Positions 25,776 to 36,995 of a stretch of DNA of 64,000 nucleotides are shown in pieces (position 1 is the stretch's first letter; each line of letters starts with the position of its first letter). The stretch covers positions 2,108,001 through 2,172,000 of the forward strand of contig NC_017506.1 in assembly GCF_000166295.1 (NCBI RefSeq), given 5' to 3'. The DNA is from Marinobacter adhaerens HP15. Its GTDB lineage: Bacteria; Pseudomonadota; Gammaproteobacteria; Pseudomonadales; Oleiphilaceae. A model generated the notes under the pieces. It was not told where the DNA came from. It saw only the letters and a program-made list of their open reading frames with translations, and made no database searches. Position numbers and translations under genes: made by a program.

Positions 25776-26522
25776 TCAGCCGTTCTGGGACTCGAGAAAC
25801 TTCCGTGCGAGGTCAGCAGCACTGCTGGACGGGTAATCATCAATCACAGTTTGCATGCTGCGCCGAGCCTGTTCCTTTTCGCCCAGGCGATCATGAGTTA
25901 CGCCCAGCTTATAGACCGCATCCGGAGCCTTGCGATGGTCGGCAAAACGGGTAGCGACAATCGTGAACGCCTGTTTTGCCTGTTCGAGCTGCGGCTTGAC
26001 CAGATAGACCTCGCCGAGCCAGTAATAGGCGTTGACCGTCAGATCACCTTCCGGATATTCATCGATAAATTCGTATATCCGACTAATGGCATCATCGTAT
26101 TTTTTCTGATTACGAATCAGGTCCTGGATCTGCTCGTAGGCCTTTCGTTCTTCCGCATCGGGCTGGCGGTATTCCCTGGCCTCCCGGGCCTGGCCTGAGG
26201 CAGCAGAGCCACCACCTTCGCTGGCTTCGGGAGCCGGCTGTGATGCGACCTTTTCCGAGAGATCCAGAATACGCTGATCCAGATCGATATAACGGTCGCG
26301 CCCTTGCTGCTGCAGGCGGTTAATCAGGTGCCGCTGCTCCTCCACTTCGCCCTGGAGCCGTCTGACTTCACCCTGAAGCTGCTGGATCATGTAGAACAGT
26401 TCCGACGTCGCCTGACTGCTGTTGGCGTTACGCTGACTGTCCTGGGCTGATTGCGCCAGGGCCACTCCCGCCTGCCCAAGGGCAAGCGGAAGCACCACTG
26501 TCGCCATGAGGATTTTTCTCAT
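25776..26522 (-). CDS. cpoB: Cell division coordinator CpoB (YbgF)
   Basis: Periplasmic partner of Tol-Pal that links peptidoglycan synthesis with outer-membrane constriction. ATG 26522 follows AGGA and gives 248 residues; eight more residues upstream are not needed. Signal peptide ends near 'AGVALAQS'. Next is a coiled coil ('QQLQGEVRRLQGEVEEQRHL') used for trimer formation, a Ser/Ala linker, and three TPR units beginning 'AYEQIQDLIRNQKKYDDA' and ending 'SSSAADLARKFLESQNG'. It is last in the tol operon, 16 bases after pal. Confidence 0.94.
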   Translation of the reverse strand: MRKILMATVVLPLALGQAGVALAQSAQDSQRNANSSQATSELFYMIQQLQGEVRRLQGEVEEQRHLINRLQQQGRDRYIDLDQRILDLSEKVASQPAPEASEGGGSAASGQAREAREYRQPDAEERKAYEQIQDLIRNQKKYDDAISRIYEFIDEYPEGDLTVNAYYWLGEVYLVKPQLEQAKQAFTIVATRFADHRKAPDAVYKLGVTHDRLGEKEQARRSMQTVIDDYPSSSAADLARKFLESQNG

Positions 26523-26538
26523 GGTCGTTCCTGTGTGA

Positions 26539-27111
26539 TTACTCAAATACGAGTTCTACACGACGATTCTGGGCCCAGGCGCTCTCGCTGGAACCCATCA
26601 CGGCCGGCTTCTCTTCGCCATAGCTTACGGTCTCGAGCTGGCCACGTGAAGCACCGTTTACAATCAGGAAACGCTGAACGGCGTTAGCACGACGCTCGCC
26701 AAGGGCCAGGTTGTATTCCTTGGTACCGCGCTCGTCGGCGTGCCCCTCAATGCGGACGTTCTGACCCGGGTTGTTGGCGAGGAAACGGGCATGTGCCACC
26801 AGGACATCGCGGGCTTCCTGCTTGATTTCAGCCGTATCGAAATCAAAGTAGAAGGTGGTGATTTCACGCAGGGCCTGTTGTTCGGCCTGCTTGCGAGCTT
26901 CCATACGCTCTTCTTCGGTCATGGCTGAAGAAGAAACACCGCCCTGGTCGTCACCTCCGTAAACAGTGGATCCACCTTCCTGGTCTACAGCAGCCACATC
27001 GGAACCATACTCGCCGCCTTCTTCGGAGGTACCACCGGTAGAGCTACAGCCCGCTACCAGACCGACAGACAACAACAGTGCGAACGCTTTTGATTGAGCT
27101 GAAAAATTCAT
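26539..27111 (-). CDS. pal: Peptidoglycan-associated lipoprotein Pal
   Basis: Outer-membrane lipoprotein binding peptidoglycan and TolB. 190 residues. Lipobox 'VGLVAGCSS', then a flexible Gly/Ser/Asp linker longer than in E. coli Pal. The OmpA-like domain has 'TTFYFDFDTAEIKQEARDVL' and 'NVRIEGHADERGTKEYNLAL', which contain the diaminopimelate-binding Asp and Arg, and it ends 'AQNRRVELVFE'. Between tolB and cpoB as usual. Confidence 0.97.
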   Translation of the reverse strand: MNFSAQSKAFALLLSVGLVAGCSSTGGTSEEGGEYGSDVAAVDQEGGSTVYGGDDQGGVSSSAMTEEERMEARKQAEQQALREITTFYFDFDTAEIKQEARDVLVAHARFLANNPGQNVRIEGHADERGTKEYNLALGERRANAVQRFLIVNGASRGQLETVSYGEEKPAVMGSSESAWAQNRRVELVFE

Positions 27112-27178
27112 GTTTTCTTCCTTTCAGTTGAGTGACGTTATTGCTTGAACAATGGCCAACACCGGAAAGCTCCGGGAG

Positions 27179-28492
27179 TCAGCGAACCAAAGGTCCCCAG
27201 GCGGGCTCACGGACATCGCCTTCGGATGCCGGCAAGCTGTACGCTGCTCCACCATCCGCGGAAATAACCGTGAGCACGTTGCTGCCATTCTGCCGGGTAG
27301 CGTAGATCAGCATCCGGCCATTGGGCGCAACACTGGGAGACTCATCAGACTCGGTGCGGGTTAGGATCGTTTCCTCCCCGGTTTTCAGTTCGGTACGGGC
27401 AATGTGAAATGCCCGATCGCGCTGGTGAACGTAATAAACATAGTTACCGTCATTGTCGGGCCTTGGCCGAGCGTTGTAACGGCTGCCGAAGGTGATACGA
27501 CGAGGCTCCGCACCCGGTGTATCCATGTGGTAAATCTGCGGACCTCCGGACCGGTCCGACGTAAAGAAAATGCCCTTGCCAGTGGCGTCATAGCTCGGCT
27601 CGGTATCAATAGCCCAGTGGTTCGTAAGCTTGGTCAACTGCCGGGTATCCAGGTTCATCCGGTAGATCTCGGCGTTGCCGTCTTTCGAGAGGGTCATCAA
27701 CAACGATCGGCCATCGTCGGACCAGGCCGGCGCCGAGTTAAGCCCCGGAAAGTCTGCCACTTTGGTGCGATTGCCGGTTGCAAGCTCATGAACAAAAATC
27801 ACCGGTTTCCCTGTTTCGAACGACACATAGGCCAGCTTTTCCCCGTCTGGCGACCATGCCGGTGACAGGATGGGTTCCTGGCTTTCAAGACGGATTCTGG
27901 CGCGCTTGCCGTCCACGTCACTGACCTGCAGTCGGTAACGGGGTTTGCCGTTGGCGGTATCAAGCGTGATATAGGCAAGCTTTGTTGAGAAGGCACCCGG
28001 CACGCCTGTGATGGCCTCATATACCTTGTCGCTGATGTGGTGAGCCAGCGAGCGCATATTGGAGGCAGGTGCCGCCGCAGTTTCACCGAGAATCCGTTCC
28101 TCGCGGTTTACATCGAACAACTCATACCGGGCCTGAACACGGTCACCACTTCGGCTGAGGGCCCCCACAAGAACATAGCGCTGGCCCAGCAGGCGCCAGT
28201 CCCGGAAATACACTTCCTCCCGCCTGGATGGCAGGCTCAGCATCTTCTCGGGAGGCAGAGTCCGGAATTCGCCCGTCATGGTCAGATCCGCCTGAACAAT
28301 GCTGCTGACCTTGTCGCCAGCGGGCATCTGTCCAGACTCGGCGAAAGGCACCACTGCAACAGGAATGGCCGAATCCGCGCCTTCAGTAATCCGGATCAAC
28401 AGCTCCGCCCGGGCTGCCGAAACCGCGAAAAAGATCAGCGCCGTGGCGGCAAGAAGCGTTCTGGACGGTTTGTGCCAAATCCGATGTGTCAT
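27179..28492 (-). CDS. tolB: Tol-Pal system protein TolB
   Basis: Periplasmic beta-propeller protein that contacts Pal and TolA. 437 residues. Signal peptide ends near 'AVSAARA-ELLIRITEG'. The N-terminal domain has 'AVVPFAESG' and 'FRTLPPEKML', and the propeller repeats are visible as 'SPAWSPDGEKLAYVSFE', 'APAWSDDGRSLLMTLSKDG' and 'FFTSDRSGGPQIY'. It lies 16 bases after tolA in the operon. Confidence 0.97.
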   Translation of the reverse strand: MTHRIWHKPSRTLLAATALIFFAVSAARAELLIRITEGADSAIPVAVVPFAESGQMPAGDKVSSIVQADLTMTGEFRTLPPEKMLSLPSRREEVYFRDWRLLGQRYVLVGALSRSGDRVQARYELFDVNREERILGETAAAPASNMRSLAHHISDKVYEAITGVPGAFSTKLAYITLDTANGKPRYRLQVSDVDGKRARIRLESQEPILSPAWSPDGEKLAYVSFETGKPVIFVHELATGNRTKVADFPGLNSAPAWSDDGRSLLMTLSKDGNAEIYRMNLDTRQLTKLTNHWAIDTEPSYDATGKGIFFTSDRSGGPQIYHMDTPGAEPRRITFGSRYNARPRPDNDGNYVYYVHQRDRAFHIARTELKTGEETILTRTESDESPSVAPNGRMLIYATRQNGSNVLTVISADGGAAYSLPASEGDVREPAWGPLVR

Positions 28493-28508
28493 GGTGTTAT
28501 CCGCATCC

Positions 28509-29546
28509 TTATCTCAACCGGCGTGGGTTGAATTCAATCGTAAACTGTCGGAAATACCGTTCAAAGGTATCCCGATCATTGGGTATCGGGTAACGACTCA
28601 GGGAACGCACCGCCCCCAGAGCGGAGTTATCGAACGCTGTATTCCCGCTGCTACTGACCAGCCGCACTCCGGCAAGCTCACCCGTCGGTAACAGCGTAAT
28701 CTGGAGCCGCGCGGTCATCTCTTCAGTAGCCGAACTGGGCGGATACCACGCCTGGCTCAAGCGCTCACGGATCAAAGCCTGGTACTTCTCACTCTCCGAC
28801 AGCATCTGGGCTTCCCGCGCTTTCGCAGCGGCCGCCTCTCTCTGGCGACGGGATTCCTCTTCCCGGGCCCTCTGAGCCGCCTCCGCCTGGGCTTCAAGCT
28901 GCTGTTCCCGGAGCTTGCGCTCTGCCTCGAGGCGCTTACGCTCAGCTTCCTGGCGAGCCAGTTCCTCCTGGCGCTTTCGTTCGGCCTCTTCCCGCTTCCG
29001 CTGCTCTTCCTGGCGCCGCTTCTCTTCTTCGGCTTTTCGTTTTGCCTCTTCCTGACGGCGTTTTTCTTCCTCAGCTTTCTGCCTGGCCCGCTCCTTGGCT
29101 TCCGCTTCCGCCTTTTGACGGGCAGCCTCCGCTTCACGGGCTTTCCGGGCTTCGCGTTCTTTCGCCTCTGCTTCCTGTCGCTCCTGCTCTTTCTGCTGCT
29201 GGAGCCGTTTTTGTTCTTCCTGTCGCTTCTGCTCTGCAATGCGACGGGCTTCTTCTTCCTGCCTCTGTCGTTCAGCTTCTTCCTTGCGACGCTGCTCTTC
29301 GGCCCGGCGTTCTTCGTCCCGCTTTTGCTGATCGACCGGCTCTACCACCGGGCTCGGTTCCGGCTCCTGCTGGGTAATCAGCCGGGCCGATATGCTCCTG
29401 GGTGGCGGCTCATGATCGGTGCTGGTCCAAGACCAACCCGCAAGCGCAATGCCCAGAATCAACAGGTGCAACGTGACCGAGAGCGCCACCGGTGATTTCC
29501 ATGGTGGCACGCCTGTTGTGGTTACTTCGCGCTGGTGATCTCTCAC
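28509..29546 (-). CDS. tolA: Tol-Pal system protein TolA
   Basis: Inner-membrane protein that spans the periplasm to Pal. 345 residues. A single N-terminal anchor ('ALSVTLHLLILGIALAGW') is followed by about 170 residues almost wholly of Glu, Gln, Arg, Lys and Ala, the long helical domain II. The C-terminal domain III contains 'YQALIRERLSQAWYPP' and 'LLPTGELAGVRLVSSSGNTA'. The base-level repetitiveness of 28800-29330 comes from this helix and is not a mobile repeat. Confidence 0.96.
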   Translation of the reverse strand: MRDHQREVTTTGVPPWKSPVALSVTLHLLILGIALAGWSWTSTDHEPPPRSISARLITQQEPEPSPVVEPVDQQKRDEERRAEEQRRKEEAERQRQEEEARRIAEQKRQEEQKRLQQQKEQERQEAEAKEREARKAREAEAARQKAEAEAKERARQKAEEEKRRQEEAKRKAEEEKRRQEEQRKREEAERKRQEELARQEAERKRLEAERKLREQQLEAQAEAAQRAREEESRRQREAAAAKAREAQMLSESEKYQALIRERLSQAWYPPSSATEEMTARLQITLLPTGELAGVRLVSSSGNTAFDNSALGAVRSLSRYPIPNDRDTFERYFRQFTIEFNPRRLR

Positions 29547-29568
29547 AACACTCCTGCCCGCAACACTA

Positions 29569-30015
<447 letters not shown>

Positions 30016-30061
30016 AGAACTGTGCTCCCGGGCTGATTCCTGCCTCTAATTACCAACCACA

Positions 30062-30751
30062 TCATGCGGCGCCCTTGTCGCTCTGATGGACGCGGCGATG
30101 GAGGATGCTGGAAAACTCATCCGCAAAGGTTTCGTAGTTCTTCAAAAGGGCATCGGACATGGCGGAAAAACGGTTATAGGCAATAACCGCCGGTATTGCG
30201 GCGAACAGACCCATGGCGGTTGCGATGAGGGCCTCGGAGATGCCGGGCGCCACCGTCGCCAGTGTCGCCTGCTGAACCTGTGCCAGCCCCCGGAACGAGT
30301 TCATGATGCCCCAGACGGTACCAAACAGACCCACATAAGGGCTGGTGGAGCCGACCGTCGCCAGAAAAGGCAGGCTGGCCTCCAGCCGCTCGTGCTCCCG
30401 GGAAAAGGCGACCCGCATTGCGCGCTGGGTACCTTCCATGACCGCATCGGCATCCCGGCTTTGCTGGCGCAACCGGGAAAACTCCTTGAAACCGGCCCGG
30501 AACAGGGATTCCATGCCGGAAAACGGTGTTGGATCGGCATTCACCTCCCGGTACAACTGCCCCAGATCCATGCCTGACCAGAAACGCTCCTCGAACGCCA
30601 ATTGCGCCCTCTTGGCCTTCCGGAACACCTGCAGGCGCTGGAAAATCAAGGCCCAGGACATGATTGACGCCAGGGCCAGCAAAAGCATGACCAGCTGAAC
30701 CAAGACACCGGCATTGGCAATGAGGTACCAGACTGAAAGTTCTGAATCCAC
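30062..30751 (-). CDS. tolQ: Tol-Pal system protein TolQ
   Basis: MotA/ExbB-family channel subunit of the Tol motor. 229 residues, three membrane helices: residues about 13-35, 'TVGSTSPYVGLFGTVWGIMN' and 'ISEALIATAMGLFAAIPAVIAYNRF', the last two carrying the conserved Thr and Pro residues of the proton path. First of the Tol motor genes, four bases after ybgC. Confidence 0.97.
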   Translation of the reverse strand: MDSELSVWYLIANAGVLVQLVMLLLALASIMSWALIFQRLQVFRKAKRAQLAFEERFWSGMDLGQLYREVNADPTPFSGMESLFRAGFKEFSRLRQQSRDADAVMEGTQRAMRVAFSREHERLEASLPFLATVGSTSPYVGLFGTVWGIMNSFRGLAQVQQATLATVAPGISEALIATAMGLFAAIPAVIAYNRFSAMSDALLKNYETFADEFSSILHRRVHQSDKGAA

Positions 30752-30754
30752 TTC

Positions 30755-31216
30755 TTACTCCTGGCTCGTTCTGTTTATCGTTTCGGTGGGCTGGACATTC
30801 CTGGCCAGCAATTCCTGCATATTCGTCGGTAACCGGCGGGGACGACCGGAATCAAGCGCTACGCAGGCTACCCGCACATCACTGTCACTCAGCAACTTCC
30901 GGTCTTCGGCCCGCATCACACGCTGACGGAAATCCATCCAGACTCTACCAAAAGCCACCGGTTCCGCAGTAACCAGCAGTTCGTCATCAAGCTTGGCCGG
31001 TACCGCATAATGAATGGTCAGCCGCTGCACTACATAACTGATATTGTCCGCCAGCCCCGCCCTGAGGCCAACGCCGCAACTGCGCACCCATTCGGTTCGG
31101 GCCCGCTCCATGTAATGGAGATATTTGGCATGAAATACGATGCCACCAGCGTCGGTGTCCTCGATATAGACCCGAATCGGCAGCTCGAACCTTCCCTCTG
31201 GCGCCTGTTCAACCAA
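30755..31216 (-). CDS. ybgC: Tol-associated acyl-CoA thioesterase YbgC
   Basis: Hotdog thioesterase of the tol operon, acting on acyl-CoA or acyl-ACP at the inner membrane. 153 residues with '[26 protein letters not shown]' (split here: the active Asp is in 'EDTDAGG', residues about 18-24). Its start overlaps the end of ruvB by eight bases and its end abuts tolQ. Confidence 0.95.
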   Translation of the reverse strand: MVEQAPEGRFELPIRVYIEDTDAGGIVFHAKYLHYMERARTEWVRSCGVGLRAGLADNISYVVQRLTIHYAVPAKLDDELLVTAEPVAFGRVWMDFRQRVMRAEDRKLLSDSDVRVACVALDSGRPRRLPTNMQELLARNVQPTETINRTSQE

Positions 31217-32240
31217 AAAGATCGTCCTCCCTGCCCGACTTCGGCGGAATCACGCCGAAATGCTGATAGGCGTTGGAGGTCACCATCCGCCCTCTGGGAG
31301 TCCGGACCATATAACCCTGCTGGATCAGGAAGGGCTCAAGCACATCCTCAATGGTGCCGCGCTCTTCACTGATCGCGGCAGCAAGGCTCTCGACCCCGAC
31401 AGGGCCACCGTCGAATTTCTCGATCATGGCCAGCAGCAGGCGCCGATCCATGTGATCGAAACCCTGGTTATCCACTTTCAGCATATTCAGTGCCTGATCG
31501 GCGATATCAGAGGTGATACGACCGTCTGAGCGGACTTCCGCAAAATCGCGGACACGGCGCAACAGGCGATTGGCGATACGCGGGGTACCGCGGGACCGGC
31601 GGGCAATTTCGAACGCGCCTGCCTCATCGACGGCTACCGAAGACAATCGCGCGGAGCGCAGAATGATGCTGGTAAGATCTTCGGTGTTATAGAACTCCAG
31701 CCGCTGCACGATGCCGAAGCGGTCACGCAGCGGCGAAGTCAGCAAGCCTGCCCGGGTGGTCGCCCCGACGAGGGTGAATGGCGGCAGGTCCAGCTTGATG
31801 GAGCGGGCGGCCGGGCCCTCACCGATCATGATGTCGAGCTGGTAATCTTCCATCGCCGGATACAGCACTTCTTCCACTGCCGCGCTGAGACGGTGGATCT
31901 CGTCAATGAAGAGAACGTCACCTTCTTCGAGATTAGTCAGCATGGCGGCCAGGTCGCCGGCTTTTTCAAGCACAGGACCAGACGTTGTCTTGATGGATAC
32001 GCCCATCTCATTGGCGATGATATTGGCAAGGGTTGTTTTGCCCAGACCGGGCGGGCCAAAGATCAGAACGTGGTCCAGCGCTTCCTGACGACCCCGGGCC
32101 GCGGATATGAAAATATCCATCTGCTCACGGACCGTGGGCTGGCCAACATATTCGGCCAGCAGTGTCGGGCGAATGGCCCTGTCCTGTACTTCCTCATATT
32201 CACCGGCCCGGGCCGAGATCAACCGGTCGGATTCGATCAT
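31209..32240 (-). CDS. ruvB: Holliday junction helicase RuvB
   Basis: AAA+ motor that drives branch migration with RuvA. The start '[10 protein letters not shown]' at 32240 matches RuvB N-termini and gives 343 residues; 13 further codons upstream are rejected. Walker A '[20 protein letters not shown]', Walker B '[11 protein letters not shown]', sensor '[20 protein letters not shown]', arginine finger region '[20 protein letters not shown]', and the winged-helix end '[13 protein letters not shown]'. Confidence 0.97.
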   Translation of the reverse strand: MIESDRLISARAGEYEEVQDRAIRPTLLAEYVGQPTVREQMDIFISAARGRQEALDHVLIFGPPGLGKTTLANIIANEMGVSIKTTSGPVLEKAGDLAAMLTNLEEGDVLFIDEIHRLSAAVEEVLYPAMEDYQLDIMIGEGPAARSIKLDLPPFTLVGATTRAGLLTSPLRDRFGIVQRLEFYNTEDLTSIILRSARLSSVAVDEAGAFEIARRSRGTPRIANRLLRRVRDFAEVRSDGRITSDIADQALNMLKVDNQGFDHMDRRLLLAMIEKFDGGPVGVESLAAAISEERGTIEDVLEPFLIQQGYMVRTPRGRMVTSNAYQHFGVIPPKSGREDDLFG

Positions 32241-32372
32241 GGCATCACCCATAGTGTGGGAATCAACATCGTGCCTCACGTTTGCCCGCTATTCCAGCGC
32301 AGCCCCAATTGTACAAAGGGGTTAGCAGGTGTCACGTTACGCTCTCTACAGGTTCGCGACAGGTTCTGACGA

Positions 32373-33002
32373 TCAGGCCGGAATCATGTTTCGCAGGGCC
32401 AGACGGATGAGCGTTTCACTACTCATCCCCTCCTCGGCCACTTTGCTGATGGCCTTGGCAGCCTCCTGGGGCTTGTAACCCAGAGCGATCAGTGCGGCTT
32501 CCGCCTCTTCAGTGGCCACCGGCCCGCCAGCGGGGCCTTGCCCGCCCGGCTGCCCCACGCCTGTCGCCTCGGGCGACGTTGGCACAAATTGCCCTTCAAG
32601 TTGCCCTATCCGGTCCGCCATTTCAATAAGAAGCCGTTCTGCTGTCTTCTTGCCAACGCCGGGGAGCTTGACCAGTGAGGCGGAGTCACGATTCTCAACG
32701 CAGCGAATGAACTGCTGTGCGTCCAATCCGGAAAGAATGCCAACGGCCAGCTTCGGGCCAACCCCATTGACCTTGATCAGCAGGCGGAAGAGGTCCCGGT
32801 CCAGGCTGGAAGCAAAGCCGTAGAGGCTCTGGGCGTCTTCACGGACGGCAAAATGGGTGTGCAGGGTGACTTCATCGCCGGTCTCCGGCAGATGAAAGAA
32901 GGTGGTATAAGGGATGTCGACTTCATAGCCCAGGCCCGCGCACTCAACCAGCGCCTGGCCCGGAGCCTTTTCAACCAGAATACCTCGGATACGACCAATC
33001 AA
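32373..33002 (-). CDS. ruvA: Holliday junction DNA-binding protein RuvA
   Basis: Tetrameric junction-binding partner of RuvB. 209 residues; TTG start behind AGGAG. Domain I 'MIGRIRGILVEKAPGQALVE', domain II with helix-hairpin-helix motifs 'LIKVNGVGPKLAVGILSG' and 'LVKLPGVGKKTAERLLIE', a Gly/Pro linker, and domain III 'EAEAALIALGYKPQEAAKAI' which binds RuvB. The 132-base gap before ruvB holds no gene. Confidence 0.96.
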   Translation of the reverse strand: MIGRIRGILVEKAPGQALVECAGLGYEVDIPYTTFFHLPETGDEVTLHTHFAVREDAQSLYGFASSLDRDLFRLLIKVNGVGPKLAVGILSGLDAQQFIRCVENRDSASLVKLPGVGKKTAERLLIEMADRIGQLEGQFVPTSPEATGVGQPGGQGPAGGPVATEEAEAALIALGYKPQEAAKAISKVAEEGMSSETLIRLALRNMIPA

Positions 33003-33032
33003 GCTGAATCTCCTGTCGCTCCTGGGAGCGGT

Positions 33033-33560
33033 TTATTGTTGTCGCACGCGACCGCTTCGGACTTTTCCCGCGCCACTGGCCACCCGCAGAATACTCTGGC
33101 TCATGTGGGCATGGCACATGGCGATGGCGAGCGCATCGGCCGCATCTGCCTGGGGTTTGCGTGAAAGCGAGAGCAACACCTGAACCATGTGCTGAACCTG
33201 GGATTTGTCAGCCCCGCCCTTGCCGACCACCGCCTGCTTTACCTGCCTCGCCGAGTATTCATGAACCGCCAAGCCACTGTTGGCGGCACTGACGATGGCC
33301 GCGCCGCGGGCCTGACCCAGCTTCAGAGCCGAGTCAGGATTGCGGGCCATGAACACCTGCTCGATGGCAAATTCTTCCGGCCGATACTCTCCGATCAGGG
33401 TGGCAAGGCTCTGGAATATGGTCTGAAGGCGTTCAGCCATGGGCTTCTCGCCCACCCGGATACAACCACTGTCGATGTACTCGATGTGTCGACCATCTGC
33501 CCGAATGACGCCGTAACCGGTAATTCGTGACCCCGGATCAACGCCCAGAATTATCGCCAC
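33033..33560 (-). CDS. ruvC: Holliday junction resolvase RuvC
   Basis: Endonuclease that resolves four-way junctions. 175 residues. Catalytic acidic residues are in '[16 protein letters not shown]' (Asp7), '[20 protein letters not shown]' (Glu) and '[16 protein letters not shown]' (two Asp). Upstream of ruvA with a 30-base gap. Confidence 0.97.
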   Translation of the reverse strand: MAIILGVDPGSRITGYGVIRADGRHIEYIDSGCIRVGEKPMAERLQTIFQSLATLIGEYRPEEFAIEQVFMARNPDSALKLGQARGAAIVSAANSGLAVHEYSARQVKQAVVGKGGADKSQVQHMVQVLLSLSRKPQADAADALAIAMCHAHMSQSILRVASGAGKVRSGRVRQQ

Positions 33561-33578
33561 ATCAATGCTCCTGACTGG

Positions 33579-34322
33579 TCAAAGCGATTCCATGATGTCG
33601 CCGGAGATATCCGCGTTATGGTAGACATTCTGAACATCGTCCAGATCTTCGAGCATATCAATAAGCTTGAGGATGGTTTCCGCGCCGTCCCGATCCAGCT
33701 CAACCCGCGTGGATGGAACCATGGTTACTTCAGCATTGTCCGGCACCAGTCCCGCATTGACCAGAGATTCCTTGACGTCCAGAAACTGCTCGGGTGTGGT
33801 TACGATTTCCCAGGAACCGTCGTCCTGGGCCGCAAGGTCTTCGGCACCGGCGCTGAGTACGGCTTCCACCAGCCTGTCCTCTTCCCACTCCGGACCGTAG
33901 CTGATGATGCCCTGCTTGCTGAACAGGTAGGCGACCGATCCGTCGGTACCGAGATTGCCACCCATCTTGTTGAACGCGTGGCGGATTTCAGCCACAGACC
34001 GGTTTTTGTTGTCGGTCATGACTTCCACGAATATCGCCACACCACCGGGGCCATAGCCTTCGTAGGTCTGCTCTTCGTAGTTGTCATCATCGCCACCACC
34101 GGTGCCACGTTCAACCGCGCGCTCGATGGTGTCTTTTTTCATATTGGCGGTGAGCGCCTTGTCGATGACGGCGCGCAGGCGGGGATTATCATCGGGATTC
34201 CCCCCGCCCTGGCGCGCGGCCACGGTCAGCTCACGAATGATTTTGGTGAAGATCTTGCCCCGCTTGGCATCTTGTGCCGCCTTGCGGTGCTTGATGTTGG
34301 CCCACTTACTGTGACCCGCCAT
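33579..34322 (-). CDS. yebC: YebC/PmpR-family (TACO1) protein
   Basis: 247-residue conserved cytoplasmic protein, opening '[22 protein letters not shown]', with '[11 protein letters not shown]' at the end. The family has been described both as transcriptional regulators and as translation factors helping ribosomes at proline stretches. Lies between aspS and ruvC, its normal place in gammaproteobacteria. Confidence 0.95.
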   Translation of the reverse strand: MAGHSKWANIKHRKAAQDAKRGKIFTKIIRELTVAARQGGGNPDDNPRLRAVIDKALTANMKKDTIERAVERGTGGGDDDNYEEQTYEGYGPGGVAIFVEVMTDNKNRSVAEIRHAFNKMGGNLGTDGSVAYLFSKQGIISYGPEWEEDRLVEAVLSAGAEDLAAQDDGSWEIVTTPEQFLDVKESLVNAGLVPDNAEVTMVPSTRVELDRDGAETILKLIDMLEDLDDVQNVYHNADISGDIMESL

Positions 34323-34347
34323 ACAGCTCCTCCCTTAAATCACTGAC

Positions 34348-36156
34348 TTACTCGTTGCCCTCACCGGCTTCCGCCTTGTTGCCTTCAACCGGCTTCGACG
34401 GCTTGCGCAGACGGATATGCAACTCACGCAGCTGCTTCTCATCCACTTCGCCCGGCGCCTGGGTCATCAGACAGGTGGCACTCTGGGTTTTCGGGAATGC
34501 GATAACGTCACGGATGGACGAAGCGCCGGTCATCAGCATGACCAGGCGATCCAGGCCGAACGCCAGACCACCATGGGGCGGGCAACCAAACTTCAGGGCA
34601 TCCAGCAGGAAGCCGAACTTGGCGCGGGCTTCCTCTTCACCGATACCCAGAATACGGAACACCGCTTCCTGCATTTTCTCATCGTGAATACGGATAGAAC
34701 CGCCGCCCAATTCAGTGCCGTTCAACACCATATCGTAGGCGCGGGACAATGCGTTGGCGGGGTCTGCGGCCAGATCTTCCGGACTACAGGACGGCGCGGT
34801 GAACGGATGGTGAATTGCGGTCAGGCCGCCGTCCGGAGTTTCCTCGAACATCGGGAAATCGACAACCCAGAGCGGCGCCCACTCGGAAGTCAGCATGTCG
34901 AGATCGTGACCGATCTTGATCCGCAGTGCGCCGAGGGCTTCATTGACCACGTTGGTCTTGTCCGCGCCGAAGAACACGATGTCGCCGTCTTCGGCACCCA
35001 CACGCTCCATGATGGCCAGAGCAACATCATCACCCAGGAACTTGATGATCGGGGACTGCAGACCTTCAACGCCTTTGGACAGGTCATTGACCTTGATATA
35101 GGCAAGACCTTTGGCACCGTAGATACCAACAAACTTGGTGTAGTCGTCAATCTGCTTGCGCGTCAGCTCGCCGCCTTTCGGCACACGCAGAGCCGCCACA
35201 CGACCTTTCGGATCCTTGGCAGGACCTGCGAAGACCTTGAAGTCCACGCCTTCAACCAGATCATTTACATCCAGCAGCTCCAGCGGGATACGCAGATCCG
35301 GCTTGTCGCTGCCGTAACGTTGCATTGCCTCGGCATACGGCATTTGCGGGAAAGACGGCAGTTCAACCTCCAGCACGTCCTTGAACAGCGCCCGGATCAT
35401 GTCCTCGTTCAGCTTCATCAGGGTCTCTTCATCAATGAAAGAGGCCTCGATGTCTACCTGGGTGAACTCCGGCTGACGATCTGCACGCAGGTCTTCATCC
35501 CGGAAACACTTGGCGATCTGGTAGTAGCGGTCAACACCAGACACCATCAGCAGCTGCTTGAACAGCTGGGGAGACTGGGGAAGCGCGAAGAAGGAGCCTT
35601 CGTGGGTACGGCTCGGCACCAGATAATCCCGCGCGCCTTCCGGCGTGGCACGGGTCAGGATAGGAGTTTCGACATCCATGAAGCCGTTGCTGTCGAGGTA
35701 GTTACGGATATAACTGGTCACCCGGGAACGGAAACGCAGGCGGTTGATCATCTCCGGACGACGCAGGTCCACAAACCGGTAGCGCAGACGCACGTCCTCG
35801 CCAACGTCGACATGCTCATCCAGCGGGAACGGCGGCGTTGCCGCAGCGTTCAGGATAGTCAGCTCCTTACCCAGAAGCTCAACCTGCCCGGTCGGCATGT
35901 TGTTGTTCTCGGTTCCGGCAGGACGACGACGCACCCGGCCGGTGACCTTGATCACGAACTCGCTACGGACTTTTTCCGCAAGCGCAAAGCTCTCAGGGGT
36001 ATCAGGATCCACAACAACCTGAGACATACCATCCCGATCCCGCAGATCCAGGAAGATAACCCCACCGTGGTCACGACGGCGATGTACCCATCCGCAAAGT
36101 GTGACTTCCTGATCGATGTGGGATTCGTTGATCCCACCGCAATAATGACTGCGCAT
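34348..36156 (-). CDS. aspS: Aspartyl-tRNA synthetase
   Basis: Class II synthetase. The start '[13 protein letters not shown]' at 36156, preceded by GGGAAC, is the usual N-terminus and gives 602 residues; the frame extends ten codons further. Anticodon-binding OB domain '[20 protein letters not shown]', catalytic motif 2 '[19 protein letters not shown]', the GAD insertion domain in the middle, and motif 3 '[15 protein letters not shown]'. Bacterial-type length. Confidence 0.97.
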   Translation of the reverse strand: MRSHYCGGINESHIDQEVTLCGWVHRRRDHGGVIFLDLRDRDGMSQVVVDPDTPESFALAEKVRSEFVIKVTGRVRRRPAGTENNNMPTGQVELLGKELTILNAAATPPFPLDEHVDVGEDVRLRYRFVDLRRPEMINRLRFRSRVTSYIRNYLDSNGFMDVETPILTRATPEGARDYLVPSRTHEGSFFALPQSPQLFKQLLMVSGVDRYYQIAKCFRDEDLRADRQPEFTQVDIEASFIDEETLMKLNEDMIRALFKDVLEVELPSFPQMPYAEAMQRYGSDKPDLRIPLELLDVNDLVEGVDFKVFAGPAKDPKGRVAALRVPKGGELTRKQIDDYTKFVGIYGAKGLAYIKVNDLSKGVEGLQSPIIKFLGDDVALAIMERVGAEDGDIVFFGADKTNVVNEALGALRIKIGHDLDMLTSEWAPLWVVDFPMFEETPDGGLTAIHHPFTAPSCSPEDLAADPANALSRAYDMVLNGTELGGGSIRIHDEKMQEAVFRILGIGEEEARAKFGFLLDALKFGCPPHGGLAFGLDRLVMLMTGASSIRDVIAFPKTQSATCLMTQAPGEVDEKQLRELHIRLRKPSKPVEGNKAEAGEGNE

Positions 36157-36364
36157 ACCGGTTCCCGTTACGTTTAATGTGTTCAAATATGGTGCGTGTT
36201 CTGGATCGCTTGAAAAATGGTGCGACCTTAGCGGAAAAGCCGCCCATTATAAACACAATGGCGGTGAAAATCAGGCGTGCGGGCACGCAAATCAAGCGGT
36301 CGGATGACTGCAGGTTGGCAGCCGGCTAGAATGCTTCTTTTTTACCAGCAGATGGAGTCTGAAC
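36157..36364. other. Divergent intergenic region, aspS/fabR
   Basis: 208 bases between two divergent genes and so must hold both promoters. A GGAG at 36354-36357 serves the TTG start of fabR. I do not see a clear -35/-10 pair or a FabR-type palindrome. Confidence 0.5.
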
Positions 36365-36982
36365 TTGGCCACCAGAGCGGAGCAAAAACAGAAAACCCGG
36401 CGGGCACTGATGGATGCGGCGCTCTCGCAACTGAGTGCGGACCGGGGCTTTGGCAGTCTGAGTTTGCGGGAGGTTGCTCGGGAAGCCGGCATCGCCCCCA
36501 CGTCTTTCTACCGGCACTTTGCCGAGCTTGATGAACTGGGCCTGGCTCTGGTGGACGAAGGCGGCGTTGCATTAAGGCAGCTGATGCGTCAGGCCCGCAA
36601 GCGGATTGCCCGTGATGGTGGCAGCGCCATTTCCACTTCTGTAGAAACCTTCATGGAGTACCTGGGCAACAATGCCAACCTGTTCCGGCTGATGCTTCGG
36701 GAAAGGACCGGGGTCTCCAAACCCTTTCGGACAGCCGTTAAGGCCGAAATTGACCACTTTGTGACCGAACTGGCCGATGACCTGCGGCGGATCGCCGACG
36801 AGCAGAACAAGCCCCTCTCAGAAGCCAGACTGGTGGCCGAGGCCATGGTAACGCTGGTCTTCAACCAGGGGGCAGAAGCGCTGGATGCAACCGCTTCCGA
36901 ACGTGATGAGCTTAAGGCCAAGCTGAAAACCGAGCTCAGAATGATCCTGGTCGGCTCCCAGACTCTGGCGAAACGCAACTGA
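36365..36982 (+). CDS. fabR: FabR-like TetR regulator of unsaturated fatty acid synthesis
   Basis: 205-residue TetR-family repressor. TTG start with GGAG eight bases upstream; no ATG is available in frame. The HTH is '[27 protein letters not shown]' split across residues 33-59, followed by '[20 protein letters not shown]' and '[19 protein letters not shown]', which are typical of FabR. In E. coli FabR represses fabA and fabB in response to unsaturated acyl chains; the target here is inferred. Confidence 0.88.
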   Translation: MATRAEQKQKTRRALMDAALSQLSADRGFGSLSLREVAREAGIAPTSFYRHFAELDELGLALVDEGGVALRQLMRQARKRIARDGGSAISTSVETFMEYLGNNANLFRLMLRERTGVSKPFRTAVKAEIDHFVTELADDLRRIADEQNKPLSEARLVAEAMVTLVFNQGAEALDATASERDELKAKLKTELRMILVGSQTLAKRN

Positions 36983-36995
36983 CCTCACCTTCGAA

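Noticed and set aside
28772..29340. Low-complexity repeat region
   Set aside because: Fully explained by the Glu/Arg/Gln/Ala-rich helix of TolA.
34417..36177. Long open frame (586 codons) on the plus strand
   Set aside because: Exactly antisense to aspS, whose motifs are unmistakable; the translation has no recognisable domain.
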